The notes under the pieces are model-generated. The model was given only the letters and a program-made list of their open reading frames with translations. It made no database searches and was not told the DNA's origin. A stretch of 64,000 nt of DNA from contig NC_007677.1 of assembly GCF_000013045.1 (NCBI RefSeq), positions 2,170,001-2,234,000 of the forward strand. The letters run 5' to 3'. Origin of the DNA: Salinibacter ruber DSM 13855. Lineage in GTDB: Bacteria > Bacteroidota > Rhodothermia > Rhodothermales > Salinibacteraceae. This document shows positions 52,836-61,471 of this stretch, piece by piece; position 1 is the first letter of the stretch, and the number at the start of each line of letters is the position of its first letter. The position numbers were made by a program, and so were the translations under genes.

Positions 52836-54836
52836 ATGATTCGTCTCGGACGCACGGTCGGCGTTTTCTTCCTCGCCGTCCTCGGCATGGCCTGCAGTAG
52901 CGGCCCAGAGGCCACCGAAGTCCCCTCCAGCGCTCCGCCCCCCGACGACGCGATCGTCGCCCGCTACGCCGATACGACCCTCACGCTGGCTGAGTTGGAC
53001 TCGGCCTTCGTCGACGCCGCGGGTGGCCCCCAAGCTGCGGCCGATAGCTCCCTCCGGGCCTACCGGGACTTCCTCGATCGGTACCTCCACTTTCGCCTGA
53101 AGGTGCGTGCCGCCCGTGACGCCGGGCTGGACACCCTCCCACGCATCCGCCGGGAGGTCCACGACTACCGGCAGGAGCGGGCCCGGCCCCAACTTCTGCG
53201 GACGGAAGTGTACGCGCCCCTCGCGCGCACCCTGTACGAGCGCCGGACCCAGGCCGTGGACGTAAGCCACATCTTAATCCGCCCCGCCTCGTCCTCGGAC
53301 ACCCTCGCGGCCTACCGCGAAGCCCAGGCCATTGCCGACTCGGTCGGGCGGGGCGTCCCGTTCGGTGACCTGGCGCTACGAAACTCCGACGCCCCAGCGG
53401 CCCGCACGGAGGGGCGTCGCGGATACCGAGGCCGGCTCGGCTATCTCCAGGCCGGAGACATCGTGGAGCCGTTCGAGGATCGCATGTACGCGGTTCCGCC
53501 CGGCGGGACGAGCGACATCTTTCGGACCAAGTTTGGCTACCACATTCTCAAGGTCCACGACCGACGGCCCGCGGCGCAACCCGTCGAGCTGGCCCACATC
53601 CTGCGCCGCCCGCAGGGCGATAGCGCCACCTCCCGCCGCCTGCTCGACTCCCTCCGGACGGAAATTCGGGACGGCCCCCTGTCGTTCGCCGCGGCGGCCC
53701 GAGAGTACTCCCAGGACCGGCAGTCGGCCTCAAAGGGCGGGGCCCTCGGGGAGGTCACGCCCCGGGCGCTCCCACCGCCCCTCCGCAAAACCGTAGCGGC
53801 ACTCGACTCGGCCGGTGCGGTGTCGGGCATCGTTCAGACCCGCTTCGGATATCACCTTCTGAAGCTCATCGACCGGTCGGAGCGGCCCTCCTTCGACGAG
53901 GCGTACAGCGAACTGAAGGACCGCCTCGTCGGCCAGCCGCGGGCCGAGGAGCGCACGGCCGCCTTCGCCCGCACGGTTCGTGCGGAGGTGGGGGCCGCCG
54001 CGGACACCGCACGGCTTCTCACAATCGCACGGGCCGGCTCGGTGGATTCGCTCGCTCGCCCCCTCCTCACGCATGCCGATACTTTGTCGGGCGCTGCGCG
54101 CCCGGCGGCCACCCTGGGCGACTCGGTCTACACCGTCGACCAGATGGCCCGCCACCTCATGCAGACCGACGGGGGCGCCCAAACGACCGTCGCGGAGCTG
54201 ATGGAGTCGTTTCTAAACGAGAAGGCCCTCCAGTACGCCGCGACCCGCCGCGCCCAGACCGACCCGGCCCTCCGTCGTGAGGTTCAAAAGTACCGCAACG
54301 GCACGCTTCTTTTCCACTACGTGCAGGACTCGGTCTGGACGGCCGCGGCCCGGGACACGGCCGGCCTCCGCAAAACCTACCGGCAAAACCGCACGCAGTA
54401 TCAGTTTCCGGAGCGCGTCCGGACCCTCGTGCTCCGCACCCCCGCAGACTCGGTGCTCCGCCCCTACGCCACGCGTTACGAACGCGATTCGTCGATCACG
54501 GCCGTCCTCGATGCGGCCGCGACCGATTCCCTGGTCTCGACCGACACCGTATACGTCACCGACCGCTCCGCGGACGTCTACCGGTCGGCCCGCGCTGCTG
54601 CCGACGGGGAGGCCGTGGGCCCGCTGCCCCACGGCGAGGAGTGGCTATTCTTGATCCGGGACGCCCGCCTTCCGCCCCGTCCCATGCGGTTCGAGGAGGC
54701 CCGACGCCGCGTCGTCCAGGATCACCAGGACCGCCTTGAACGGCGGGTGCTGCGCCGGCTTCGGGAGCGCTACGACGCGGAGGCGTTCCCGGAACGCCTC
54801 CGCCCCCCAGTCAGTGACGCCCCCACCGCCCCTTGA
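52836..54836 (+). CDS. Peptidyl-prolyl isomerase lipoprotein with two parvulin domains
   Basis: Periplasmic folding factor, 666 aa from the ATG at 52836. Lipoprotein signal MIRLGRTVGVFFLAVLGMAC with Cys20, then a Ser/Pro linker. An N-terminal SurA_N-like helical part (~30-130) is followed by two parvulin domains, near residues 140-245 (VDVSHILIRPAS...FGYHILKVHDR) and 250-355 (VELAHILRRP...RFGYHLLKLIDR). The last ~300 residues are a second helical/beta chaperone-like region without a clear family. First of three consecutive PPIase-type genes; the next starts 22 bp later. Confidence 0.87.
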   Translation: MIRLGRTVGVFFLAVLGMACSSGPEATEVPSSAPPPDDAIVARYADTTLTLAELDSAFVDAAGGPQAAADSSLRAYRDFLDRYLHFRLKVRAARDAGLDTLPRIRREVHDYRQERARPQLLRTEVYAPLARTLYERRTQAVDVSHILIRPASSSDTLAAYREAQAIADSVGRGVPFGDLALRNSDAPAARTEGRRGYRGRLGYLQAGDIVEPFEDRMYAVPPGGTSDIFRTKFGYHILKVHDRRPAAQPVELAHILRRPQGDSATSRRLLDSLRTEIRDGPLSFAAAAREYSQDRQSASKGGALGEVTPRALPPPLRKTVAALDSAGAVSGIVQTRFGYHLLKLIDRSERPSFDEAYSELKDRLVGQPRAEERTAAFARTVRAEVGAAADTARLLTIARAGSVDSLARPLLTHADTLSGAARPAATLGDSVYTVDQMARHLMQTDGGAQTTVAELMESFLNEKALQYAATRRAQTDPALRREVQKYRNGTLLFHYVQDSVWTAAARDTAGLRKTYRQNRTQYQFPERVRTLVLRTPADSVLRPYATRYERDSSITAVLDAAATDSLVSTDTVYVTDRSADVYRSARAAADGEAVGPLPHGEEWLFLIRDARLPPRPMRFEEARRRVVQDHQDRLERRVLRRLRERYDAEAFPERLRPPVSDAPTAP

Positions 54837-54858
54837 TCGCACGGCTTTCTCTGCACCC

Positions 54859-55728
54859 ATGCCCGTCACCGCCCTCCACGCCACGCGCCTCCGTGTCCTC
54901 CTTGTGCTTCTTCTCAGCGCAGGGCTGGCCGGATGCCAGACCGAGGCCCCGCCCGACTCGTACGTGGCCCGCGTGGGGACCCACTACTTGACTGGGGCCG
55001 ACCTAGACCGGATGCTCGCCGGCATGGGCCCTGTTCGCGACTCCACCGAAGCCCGGAAACAGGCAGTCGACCAGTGGGTGACCCGCACGCTCCTGTACCG
55101 GGAGGCCGAGCGGCTGAACCTGAGCTCCAACGACGAGGTCCAGCAGCGGTTGCGGCGCCAGCGGCGCGCCGTTCTCGTGTCGGCCCTGCGCACACGGCTC
55201 GAAGAGGAGGCCGACGTGCGTCCCACACCGGAGAAAGTGCGCACCTACTTTGAGCGCCACAAGGAGCAGCTGCGTCTCCGGGAGCCGTACGTGCGGGTCC
55301 AGTACCTGGCCGCCCCGGACCGCCCCACGGCCCAGACCGCCCGGCAGGCCCTGCGCACGCCCCCCGCGCCGCCCGATACCACTTGGGCCCGCCTTGTTAC
55401 CGAGTACGCCACGGACACGACCCGGGCCCGCCGGCTGTCTCGCCGCTTCGTTCCGCAGAGTCGACTTGGCCAGCAGGTGCCCGCCCTTGCGGACCGGCTC
55501 GCGGATCTTCAGGAGGGGGAGACCACCCCGGTCGTCCAGGCCAGCGGGCGCTACCACGTGCTCCGTCTCGACCGGCGGCTCTCGGAGGGCACGCCGCCGG
55601 AGCTCGACTGGGTTGAGCCCAAAATCCGCCGGCGCCTCCGAATTCGCGCCCGGAAACAGATCCACGCAACCGAGGTTCAACGCCTGCGCAACAGAGCCCA
55701 GGCCGACGGGACCCTCGAATTGCCGTAG
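54859..55728 (+). CDS. SurA/PpiC-like lipoprotein, PPIase core degenerate
   Basis: 289 aa from the ATG at 54859. Lipobox LAGC with Cys26 follows the hydrophobic core VLLVLLLSAGLAGC. The mature part has a SurA_N-like helical domain (VDQWVTRTLLYREAERLNLS) and then a parvulin-like region with EPYVRVQYLAAPDRP and SGRYHVLRLDRRL. The usual parvulin His of the HILI motif reads QYLAA here, so catalysis is doubtful and a pure chaperone role is more likely. Codons and spacing (22 bp after the previous gene, 54 bp before the next) indicate an operon. Confidence 0.78.
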   Translation: MPVTALHATRLRVLLVLLLSAGLAGCQTEAPPDSYVARVGTHYLTGADLDRMLAGMGPVRDSTEARKQAVDQWVTRTLLYREAERLNLSSNDEVQQRLRRQRRAVLVSALRTRLEEEADVRPTPEKVRTYFERHKEQLRLREPYVRVQYLAAPDRPTAQTARQALRTPPAPPDTTWARLVTEYATDTTRARRLSRRFVPQSRLGQQVPALADRLADLQEGETTPVVQASGRYHVLRLDRRLSEGTPPELDWVEPKIRRRLRIRARKQIHATEVQRLRNRAQADGTLELP

Positions 55729-55782
55729 CATTTCCCCACTGCGCCCCGTCGTTCACCCCCTTCGAATACGAGCTGTACTTGC

Positions 55783-57177
55783 ATGCGTCACGTGTGCCGC
55801 GTTTTCTCATCTTCTTTCCGATACGGTGGAGGCATACTGCTCGGGGCCGCCCTGCTCCTCGCCAGCCTGTCGCCCGCTCCCGCCCACGGCCAGAACGCTC
55901 AGGTGGTGGACCGCATCGCCGCCGTCGTGGGGGATGAGATCGTCCTGAAATCCGAGGTCGACCAGCTCGTCCGCCGCCAAACCCGACAACAAAACGTCTC
56001 GTACTCCAACTCCCTCTGGATGGAGGCCCTTCGGCAACTGGTCGACCAGAAGCTTCTGGCGGAACAGGCGCGGCGCGACACGACCATCACGGTCTCGGAC
56101 CAGCAACTGAGCGATCAGCTCGACCGCCGGATCAGCCAGTACGTCGAGCGCGCGGGAAGCGAGGAGCGCCTGGAGCAGGCGTACGGCAAGAGCATCCTCG
56201 AAATCAAAGAACAGTTCCGGGAGGATCTCCGGGGTCAAATTTTGTCTCAGCAGCTGCGGCGGCGGCGCATGCAGAGCATCGACATCACCCCCAGTGAGGT
56301 GCGCCAGTGGTTCGAGCAGATCCCGCAGGACTCACTGCCGCAGCTGCCCAAGACCGTTCGCCTCTCGCACATCGTCCGGTACCCGAAGCCGACGGAGGCG
56401 TCTCGCCAGCAGGCGAAGTCGCTGATCACGTCCGTTCGGGACTCCATCGTCAACGGCGGCGCGTCCCTGGAGGCCATGGCCCGCCAGTTTTCCGCGCCGG
56501 ACGCCGCCGGCACCGCGTCCGGGGCCCTCACGGACGTCAACCTCAACGACCTTGTGCCCGAATTTGCCGCGGTCGCGTCCCGAACCCCTGTCGGCCAGAT
56601 CTCGCAGCCCTTCTACAACGAGAGTCAGAACGGCTTTCACATTCTCCGGATCGACGCCAAGGACGGAAGCACCGTGGACCTTCACCACGTGCTCATCAAG
56701 CCCAACGCCCCCACCGGCAAGCGTGCGAAGGAGTACCTGAGCGCCGTGCGCGACACCCTCGTCAACAACGAGGATGTCTCCTTCGAGCGCATGGCGCGGC
56801 GGCACTCCGAGGAGGACCGTACGGCCCAAAATGGCGGCCGCGTGACCGACCCGGAGTCTGGGGCGCGCGACCTGGTTCTGGATGCCCTCGGGCCCTCCTG
56901 GACCCGGACGATTCGGCCCCTGGAGGCCGGCGACATCAGCGAGCCCTCGCGCGTGCAACTCCTGAACGACGACGAGGCCTACCACATCGTCCGTCTTGAC
57001 CGCCGCGTGCCCGCCCACCGTGCCAGCCTCGAAACCGACTACGAGCAAATTCGCCAGCGGGCCCTTCAGGACAAGCGCAGTCGAAAGATGCGGGAATGGA
57101 CCGATCAGCTCCGAGAGAAAATCTACGTGGACATTCGCATCACGGAGTCGGAGCTGACGGCCATGCGCCGCCGCTAA
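55783..57177 (+). CDS. surA: SurA-type periplasmic peptidyl-prolyl isomerase
   Basis: Outer-membrane-protein chaperone, 464 aa. A Sec signal peptide (~residues 1-36) ends APAHG before QNAQVVDRIAAVVGDEIVLK, the typical SurA mature start. The N-domain (~37-180) is followed by two parvulin domains: ~190-300 (VRLSHIVRYP...NGFHILRID) and ~300-415 (VDLHHVLIKP...AYHIVRLDRR). A C-terminal helix ends the protein. Both parvulin copies keep the HxxI/L start. It completes the PPIase trio; moxR follows 74 bp later. Confidence 0.9.
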   Translation: MRHVCRVFSSSFRYGGGILLGAALLLASLSPAPAHGQNAQVVDRIAAVVGDEIVLKSEVDQLVRRQTRQQNVSYSNSLWMEALRQLVDQKLLAEQARRDTTITVSDQQLSDQLDRRISQYVERAGSEERLEQAYGKSILEIKEQFREDLRGQILSQQLRRRRMQSIDITPSEVRQWFEQIPQDSLPQLPKTVRLSHIVRYPKPTEASRQQAKSLITSVRDSIVNGGASLEAMARQFSAPDAAGTASGALTDVNLNDLVPEFAAVASRTPVGQISQPFYNESQNGFHILRIDAKDGSTVDLHHVLIKPNAPTGKRAKEYLSAVRDTLVNNEDVSFERMARRHSEEDRTAQNGGRVTDPESGARDLVLDALGPSWTRTIRPLEAGDISEPSRVQLLNDDEAYHIVRLDRRVPAHRASLETDYEQIRQRALQDKRSRKMREWTDQLREKIYVDIRITESELTAMRRR

Positions 57178-57251
57178 ACGGCCCCCGTCTGTCGCCGCTG
57201 TTCGTCCGGTCCGGTTGATGGGCCTTGCTCTGCTTCCGAGTCGATTTTCCT

Positions 57252-58247
57252 ATGCCTCCTTCCTCGTCCTCCCCTCCGCAGGACCCCGAGACGCTCGACG
57301 ACCTCAGCACGGCCTACGACCGCCTTCGGCAGGAGATCGGAAAGGTGATCGTGGGGCAGGAAGACATCATCGAGATGGTGGTGGTCTGCCTCATGGCCCG
57401 CGGGCACACCCTCCTGATCGGGGTGCCCGGCCTCGCCAAGACCCTCCTCGTGCGCACCCTCGCCGGGGCACTCGACCTGGACTTTAGCCGGATCCAGTTC
57501 ACGCCCGACCTCATGCCCAGTGACATCACGGGCACGGAGATCATTCAGGACACCCAGGACGGGCGTCACTTCGAGTTTGCGGCCGGGCCCGTCTTTGCAA
57601 ACGTGATCCTTGCGGACGAGATCAACCGCACCCCCCCCAAAACCCAGGCGGCCCTCCTGGAGGCCATGCAGGAGCAGCACGTCACCGCCGCGGGCGAGAC
57701 GCACACGCTGGACGATCCGTTCTTCGTTCTCGCCACGCAAAACCCCATCGAGCAGGAGGGCACCTATCCCCTGCCCGAGGCTCAGCTGGACCGGTTCATG
57801 CTCAACCTCTGGCTCGACTATCCCTCGTTCGACGAGGAGACCGAGGTGGTTCGGAGCACCACCGCCGGCCCCCAGTCGGAGGTGTCCCCCGTCATGAGCG
57901 CCGACGAGCTGCAGTCCTACCAGGAGTTTGTCCGGCAGATTCCGGTCGCCGACAACGTCATCGAGTACGCCGTACAGCTCGTGACCCGCACCCGCCCCGA
58001 CTCCGGAGAGGCCCCCGAGTTCATTCAGGACTACCTGAGCTACGGCGCCGGGCCCCGGGCCTCCCAGTACCTCGTCCTGGGGGCGAAGACCCTCTCCGCC
58101 CTGGACGGGCGAATGACCCCGGTGGAGGACGATGTGCGCCGGATGGCCGTGCCCGTTCTGCGGCACCGCATCGTTCCGAGCTTCAACGCGGAGGCGGACG
58201 ACGTGTCGTCGGTCGGCCTGATCGACCAGCTCCTCGACGAGATGTAA
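57252..58247 (+). CDS. MoxR-family AAA+ ATPase
   Basis: Chaperone-like ATPase of the MoxR class, 331 aa from the ATG at 57252. Walker A is GVPGLAKTLLVRTLA, followed by the MoxR-typical FTPDLMPSDITG. Walker B/sensor is VILADEINRTPPKTQAALLEAMQE, then FVLATQNPIEQEGTYPLPEAQLDRFM. The helical lid contains SYGAGPRASQYLVLGAK. MoxR ATPases usually activate a VWA-domain protein; no VWA gene is present in the window, so its client is unknown. Downstream of the PPIase genes and probably co-transcribed. Confidence 0.93.
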   Translation: MPPSSSSPPQDPETLDDLSTAYDRLRQEIGKVIVGQEDIIEMVVVCLMARGHTLLIGVPGLAKTLLVRTLAGALDLDFSRIQFTPDLMPSDITGTEIIQDTQDGRHFEFAAGPVFANVILADEINRTPPKTQAALLEAMQEQHVTAAGETHTLDDPFFVLATQNPIEQEGTYPLPEAQLDRFMLNLWLDYPSFDEETEVVRSTTAGPQSEVSPVMSADELQSYQEFVRQIPVADNVIEYAVQLVTRTRPDSGEAPEFIQDYLSYGAGPRASQYLVLGAKTLSALDGRMTPVEDDVRRMAVPVLRHRIVPSFNAEADDVSSVGLIDQLLDEM

Positions 58248-58346
58248 CGGCATCTTGAGGACGCGGGTCGGGCGGACGAAAACTCGACTCTCAACCGGCA
58301 GTAGCACTTCTACGGGGAAGAAAAGAAGGGGTGCTCTCTTGCGAAC

Positions 58347-58370
58347 GAGCGGGCCCGTCCCCGCCCGCTC
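58347..58370 (+). other. Hairpin after the MoxR gene
   Basis: GAGCGGGC (58347-58354) pairs perfectly with GCCCGCTC (58363-58370) across 8 bases, 100 bp past the MoxR stop and 35 bp before the next start. No clear T-run follows (CCGATGGTTTC), so it is at best a weak terminator or leader structure. Confidence 0.35.
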
Positions 58371-58404
58371 CCGATGGTTTCTTCACGACGCTGCCGAACG
58401 CAGA

Positions 58405-59175
58405 ATGGATGCTTCCCGGTACAGCCGGTTGACCTTTGTGGAACGGGTCGACTTTTCCGAAGAGCTTGCGGTGTTTCGTCTCCGTGCAGACACGCCTGTT
58501 GACTTCACGCCGGGCCAGTACGCCACCCTCGGGCTGATGAACGACGACCGCGACCGCCCACTGCTTCGCCCCTACTCGGTCGCCTCGGCCCCCGGAGAGA
58601 CGGAGCTCGAGTTCTTCATTGAGCGGGTGGACGACGGGGCGCTCACGCCGAAGCTCTGGGACCTCGACCGGGGGGCAGACGTGTGGATGCGGAACAAAAT
58701 CGTCGGCCGGTTCACCCTGGATCCGGATCGCACCCACCACCTCATGGCGGCGACGGTGACCGGCGTGGGGCCGTACGTCAGCATCATTCGGGATCAGCTC
58801 CAGAAACTTCGGGCCGGGGCCCTGGACACGCCGGACCCGATGCTCGTCCTGCACGGGGCGAGTCGATCCTGGGAATTGGGCACGTATCTCGACGAACTTC
58901 AGGCGCTCTCCGATCAGGTGGAGTGGTTCGAGTACGTTCCCACCGTCAGTCGTCCCTGGGAGGATCCGGAGTGGGACGGCGAGTACGGGCGGGTTGAGGA
59001 TGTCCTGCGGAAGCACCTGGACGCCACCTCGTTCGTCCCGTCCGACAGCGCTGCCTACACCTGTGGGCACCCAAAAATGATCGACAAGGCCCAGGGCATT
59101 CTCCAGCGGGCCGGCTTTGAGGAAGACGCAATCCACGAAGAGAAATACTTCGTGGAGCGTAACGGGGACGGATAG
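58405..59175 (+). CDS. fpr: Ferredoxin-NADP+ reductase-like flavoprotein
   Basis: FAD-dependent reductase, 256 aa from the ATG at 58405 (MDASRYSRLTFVERVDFSEE). The FAD-binding barrel has RPYSVASAPGETELEFFIERV. The nucleotide-binding domain reads AATVTGVGPYVSIIRDQL, a variant of the usual GTGIAPF loop. The C-terminal YTCGHPKMIDKAQGILQRAG and the end KYFVERNGDG are typical of bacterial Fpr. Symbol by family similarity only. It lies 157 bp after MoxR with a hairpin between, so it may be separately transcribed. Confidence 0.85.
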   Translation: MDASRYSRLTFVERVDFSEELAVFRLRADTPVDFTPGQYATLGLMNDDRDRPLLRPYSVASAPGETELEFFIERVDDGALTPKLWDLDRGADVWMRNKIVGRFTLDPDRTHHLMAATVTGVGPYVSIIRDQLQKLRAGALDTPDPMLVLHGASRSWELGTYLDELQALSDQVEWFEYVPTVSRPWEDPEWDGEYGRVEDVLRKHLDATSFVPSDSAAYTCGHPKMIDKAQGILQRAGFEEDAIHEEKYFVERNGDG

Positions 59176-59304
59176 TCCCCGCAACCGCGAGCAGAGGGCC
59201 CCGGTAGGGAACCGTACACCAGACGGTAGATTTGCCTGTGGTCCACCGAGGACGGAGGAAGAGTCCCTGCCTGCCCCTCACCAGCCCCCTCACGGGATTG
59301 CCCC

Positions 59305-59871
59305 ATGCTTGGTCGCCTGATTCTGCTCTTCTTGCTCACGCCCGCAGTGGAGTTGGCCCTCCTCATCCAGGTAGACCAGCTGATCGGGTTCTGGGCCACA
59401 ATCGCGCTGATCATCGTAACCGGCGTCGTGGGGAGTCACCTCGCCCGCCGAGAGGGACTGTCGACCTGGGGCCGCCTCAACCGCCGACTGCAGGCCGGAG
59501 ACCTGCCCGGGAAAGAACTCGCCGACGGCGTCATCATCCTGGTAGCGGGCGCCCTGCTCATCACACCCGGCATCCTGACCGACGTGATTGGGTTCTCCGG
59601 CCTGATTCCCGTCACCCGCACCCGCTTCCGCAACGTGCTGATGCGCTGGTTCCAGGGCAAGGTTGACCAAGGGACCATGCAGGTGCAGTTTGGCATGTTT
59701 GGGGGCCCTACCGCCTCCGATTCCAAGGGGGCGAATGTCCCCCCTCGTTCCCCCGATGGCCCCCGCCGGTCCGCCCCGGACGACACGTGGGAGGGGCGGC
59801 CTCAGGACCGACCCAACCACGCAGACGAACCGCAGGGAGACGGGAACGGAACGGCCTCGTCTTCCCCCTAG
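59305..59871 (+). CDS. fxsA: FxsA-family membrane protein
   Basis: Small integral membrane protein, 188 aa, starting MLGRLILLFLLTPAVELALL. It has the FxsA core: four hydrophobic segments (~residues 3-22, 26-46, 70-88 and 90-105) with VTGVVGSHLARREG and LVAGALLITPGILTDVIGFSG. The C-terminal ~60 residues are hydrophilic, Pro/Asp/Arg-rich and disordered, as in most FxsA. Its function is unknown beyond the phage-exclusion phenotype in E. coli. It converges with the TerB-like gene with 28 bp between stops. Confidence 0.88.
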   Translation: MLGRLILLFLLTPAVELALLIQVDQLIGFWATIALIIVTGVVGSHLARREGLSTWGRLNRRLQAGDLPGKELADGVIILVAGALLITPGILTDVIGFSGLIPVTRTRFRNVLMRWFQGKVDQGTMQVQFGMFGGPTASDSKGANVPPRSPDGPRRSAPDDTWEGRPQDRPNHADEPQGDGNGTASSSP

Positions 59872-59899
59872 CCCCAGGGCTCAGACCGCCCAACGACGC

Positions 59900-60703
59900 T
59901 CACCCGCCGTGCCCGTTCATGCGCACGTTCACGTCCCAGGCCTGTGCCAGGGACGAGATGAGATCCCGCTCGGTCCGGGTGAGGGGGCCGTCGGCCCGAG
60001 CCACGGTGTAGAGGTCGTCGAGGGCCGTCAGGCGATGCGTGCTTGACAGCGCTTCTTTCAGCGCCTCCACCGAGTCGTAAATGAGGTCTTCCCGGGGCTG
60101 CTCCGCGTACACCTGCAGCGCCCGCCGCACCACGTTGCGCAACTCCTCCAGCGACCGCTCGGGTTGCCACTCCTGCAGCCGCTCTACCATCACGTCTACC
60201 GTGCTCCCCGACAGATCCTCGTCGGCAGCGTGTCCCACGAGGATGTAGAGAAAGGCCAGCTCGTGAATGAGCCCCCAGTCCTCCCCCCTCCGCTGCACGA
60301 CGGCCGACGTATTTTCCAGAAGGTCCTCGCTGAGGGCCTTGAGCGACCACGCGTCCGCCAGTGTGTGGATGAGCCCCTGTTCTCGCTCCAAGAGCACCCC
60401 GTCGGCCTCCGCAATGCGAATCAAGTGCCGAATTGTGTCGCGCCGCTCCTCGGGAGAAAGGGCCGACCTGAGGTCCTGAACGGCCCGCCGGAACTCCGCC
60501 TCGGCCTCCCGCTCGGTAAACACCGTAGCGGCCTCCACGATCAGATCCTGGACGGCAGGCTCGTCCATCGACTCCCACGCCTGAAGGGCGTTTTTGAGGA
60601 CCCGGAGCTCCTCGTCGCTGAGCTCGTGGTCGGTGCCGTAGGCCAGGGCAATGTATACGACCGCCAGGTCGTGTGTCGTCGTCCAGTCGCTGGAAGCGTT
60701 CAT
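59900..60703 (-). CDS. Protein with two TerB-like domains
   Basis: 267 aa from the ATG at 60703 (MNASSDWTTTHDLAVVYIAL). Two similar all-helical halves are seen, ~residues 1-125 and ~135-267. The first has VVYIALAYGTDHELSDEEL and IRIAEADGVLLEREQGLIH, the second LAFLYILVGHAADEDLS and LYTVARADGPLTRTERDLI. Acidic ADG motifs (AEADG, ARADG) fit the TerB/DjlA-like metal-linked helical family, here as an internal duplication. Cytosolic; function unknown. A long upstream in-frame extension reads into Arg/Pro-rich spacer and is rejected. Confidence 0.75.
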   Translation of the reverse strand: MNASSDWTTTHDLAVVYIALAYGTDHELSDEELRVLKNALQAWESMDEPAVQDLIVEAATVFTEREAEAEFRRAVQDLRSALSPEERRDTIRHLIRIAEADGVLLEREQGLIHTLADAWSLKALSEDLLENTSAVVQRRGEDWGLIHELAFLYILVGHAADEDLSGSTVDVMVERLQEWQPERSLEELRNVVRRALQVYAEQPREDLIYDSVEALKEALSSTHRLTALDDLYTVARADGPLTRTERDLISSLAQAWDVNVRMNGHGG

Positions 60704-60868
60704 GGGAGCAAGGGCTGAATTCACAGGACGCCATGTCGCAAGTATACAGAACGACCGCCCCGAAACGCAACGGGGCCGGGACGGCCGCCCTGAAGCGGGA
60801 GGGCCGGCGCCGTCAAAGACAGCCAGACATCCGACGGTTTCCCTGTGAAACTGGTCGTGATCTATTCC

Positions 60869-60904
60869 CATCGGTGTTGCATTCGTCCAGATTTACCACC
60901 GATG
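60869..60904. promoter_or_regulatory. Inverted repeat in the divergent 60.7-60.96 kb spacer
   Basis: CATCGGTG (60869-60876) and CACCGATG (60897-60904) are perfect inverted repeats 20 bp apart. They lie 56 bp upstream of the ATG at 60960 and between two divergent genes. The spacing of two half-sites suggests an operator; the binding protein is unknown. Confidence 0.35.
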
Positions 60905-60959
60905 TTGAGTGTGTTGTTGCGTTCAGTTCCTGATGTCCTTTTCATCCGTCCCTTCTGCC

Positions 60960-61364
60960 ATGCCCGCCATTGACCCTGACGCCCTGGAGTCTCAGGTTGC
61001 CCAGCGGCTTGATCCCCACGGCAGCGACGGCGTCCAGTCGGCCCTTTCCGGGGTTGTGGACCTGGAGGCCCTGGAGGAACGCCGCTACGGCGAGGTGCTT
61101 GGCGCCATCGACCAGCGCCTGACTCAAAGTCGGTACTCACTGCTGTCGATGGTCGTTGCCGGGATTTATTTTGGGCTCCTCGTGGGGTTGTGGCTGGTCG
61201 ATGGGTCCACCTGGAGCCGCATCGCCCTCTGGCTCGCCCCCACACTCCTCGTGGCGGTGTATGGGCTGTACGCCACCCACCAGACCGTGCGCCAGATCCG
61301 CCACCTATCGGAAACGCGGGCCCTTCTCCAGATTCTGATGAACGGCCCGTCCGCAGACGGATGA
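60960..61364 (+). CDS. Small membrane protein of unknown function
   Basis: 134 aa from the ATG at 60960 (MPAIDPDALESQVAQRLDPH); an ATG 27 bp earlier is possible. A soluble N-terminal ~60 residues are followed by two TM segments, ~residues 63-81 (LLSMVVAGIYFGLLVGLWLV) and ~88-105 (IALWLAPTLLVAVYGLYA). The C-terminal helix is RQIRHLSETRALLQILMNG. No family recognised. It precedes the aminopeptidase gene on the same strand, 107 bp apart. Confidence 0.68.
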   Translation: MPAIDPDALESQVAQRLDPHGSDGVQSALSGVVDLEALEERRYGEVLGAIDQRLTQSRYSLLSMVVAGIYFGLLVGLWLVDGSTWSRIALWLAPTLLVAVYGLYATHQTVRQIRHLSETRALLQILMNGPSADG

Positions 61365-61471
61365 CTGGCATTTCCACGACGCGTTAGCTGGGGGAGAAAG
61401 GAGCCTAAACGCCGCTCCCACTCCACTCAGTGCCCCCGCCCAACGCCTTTCTCCTGAATTTCTCCTGGTTA

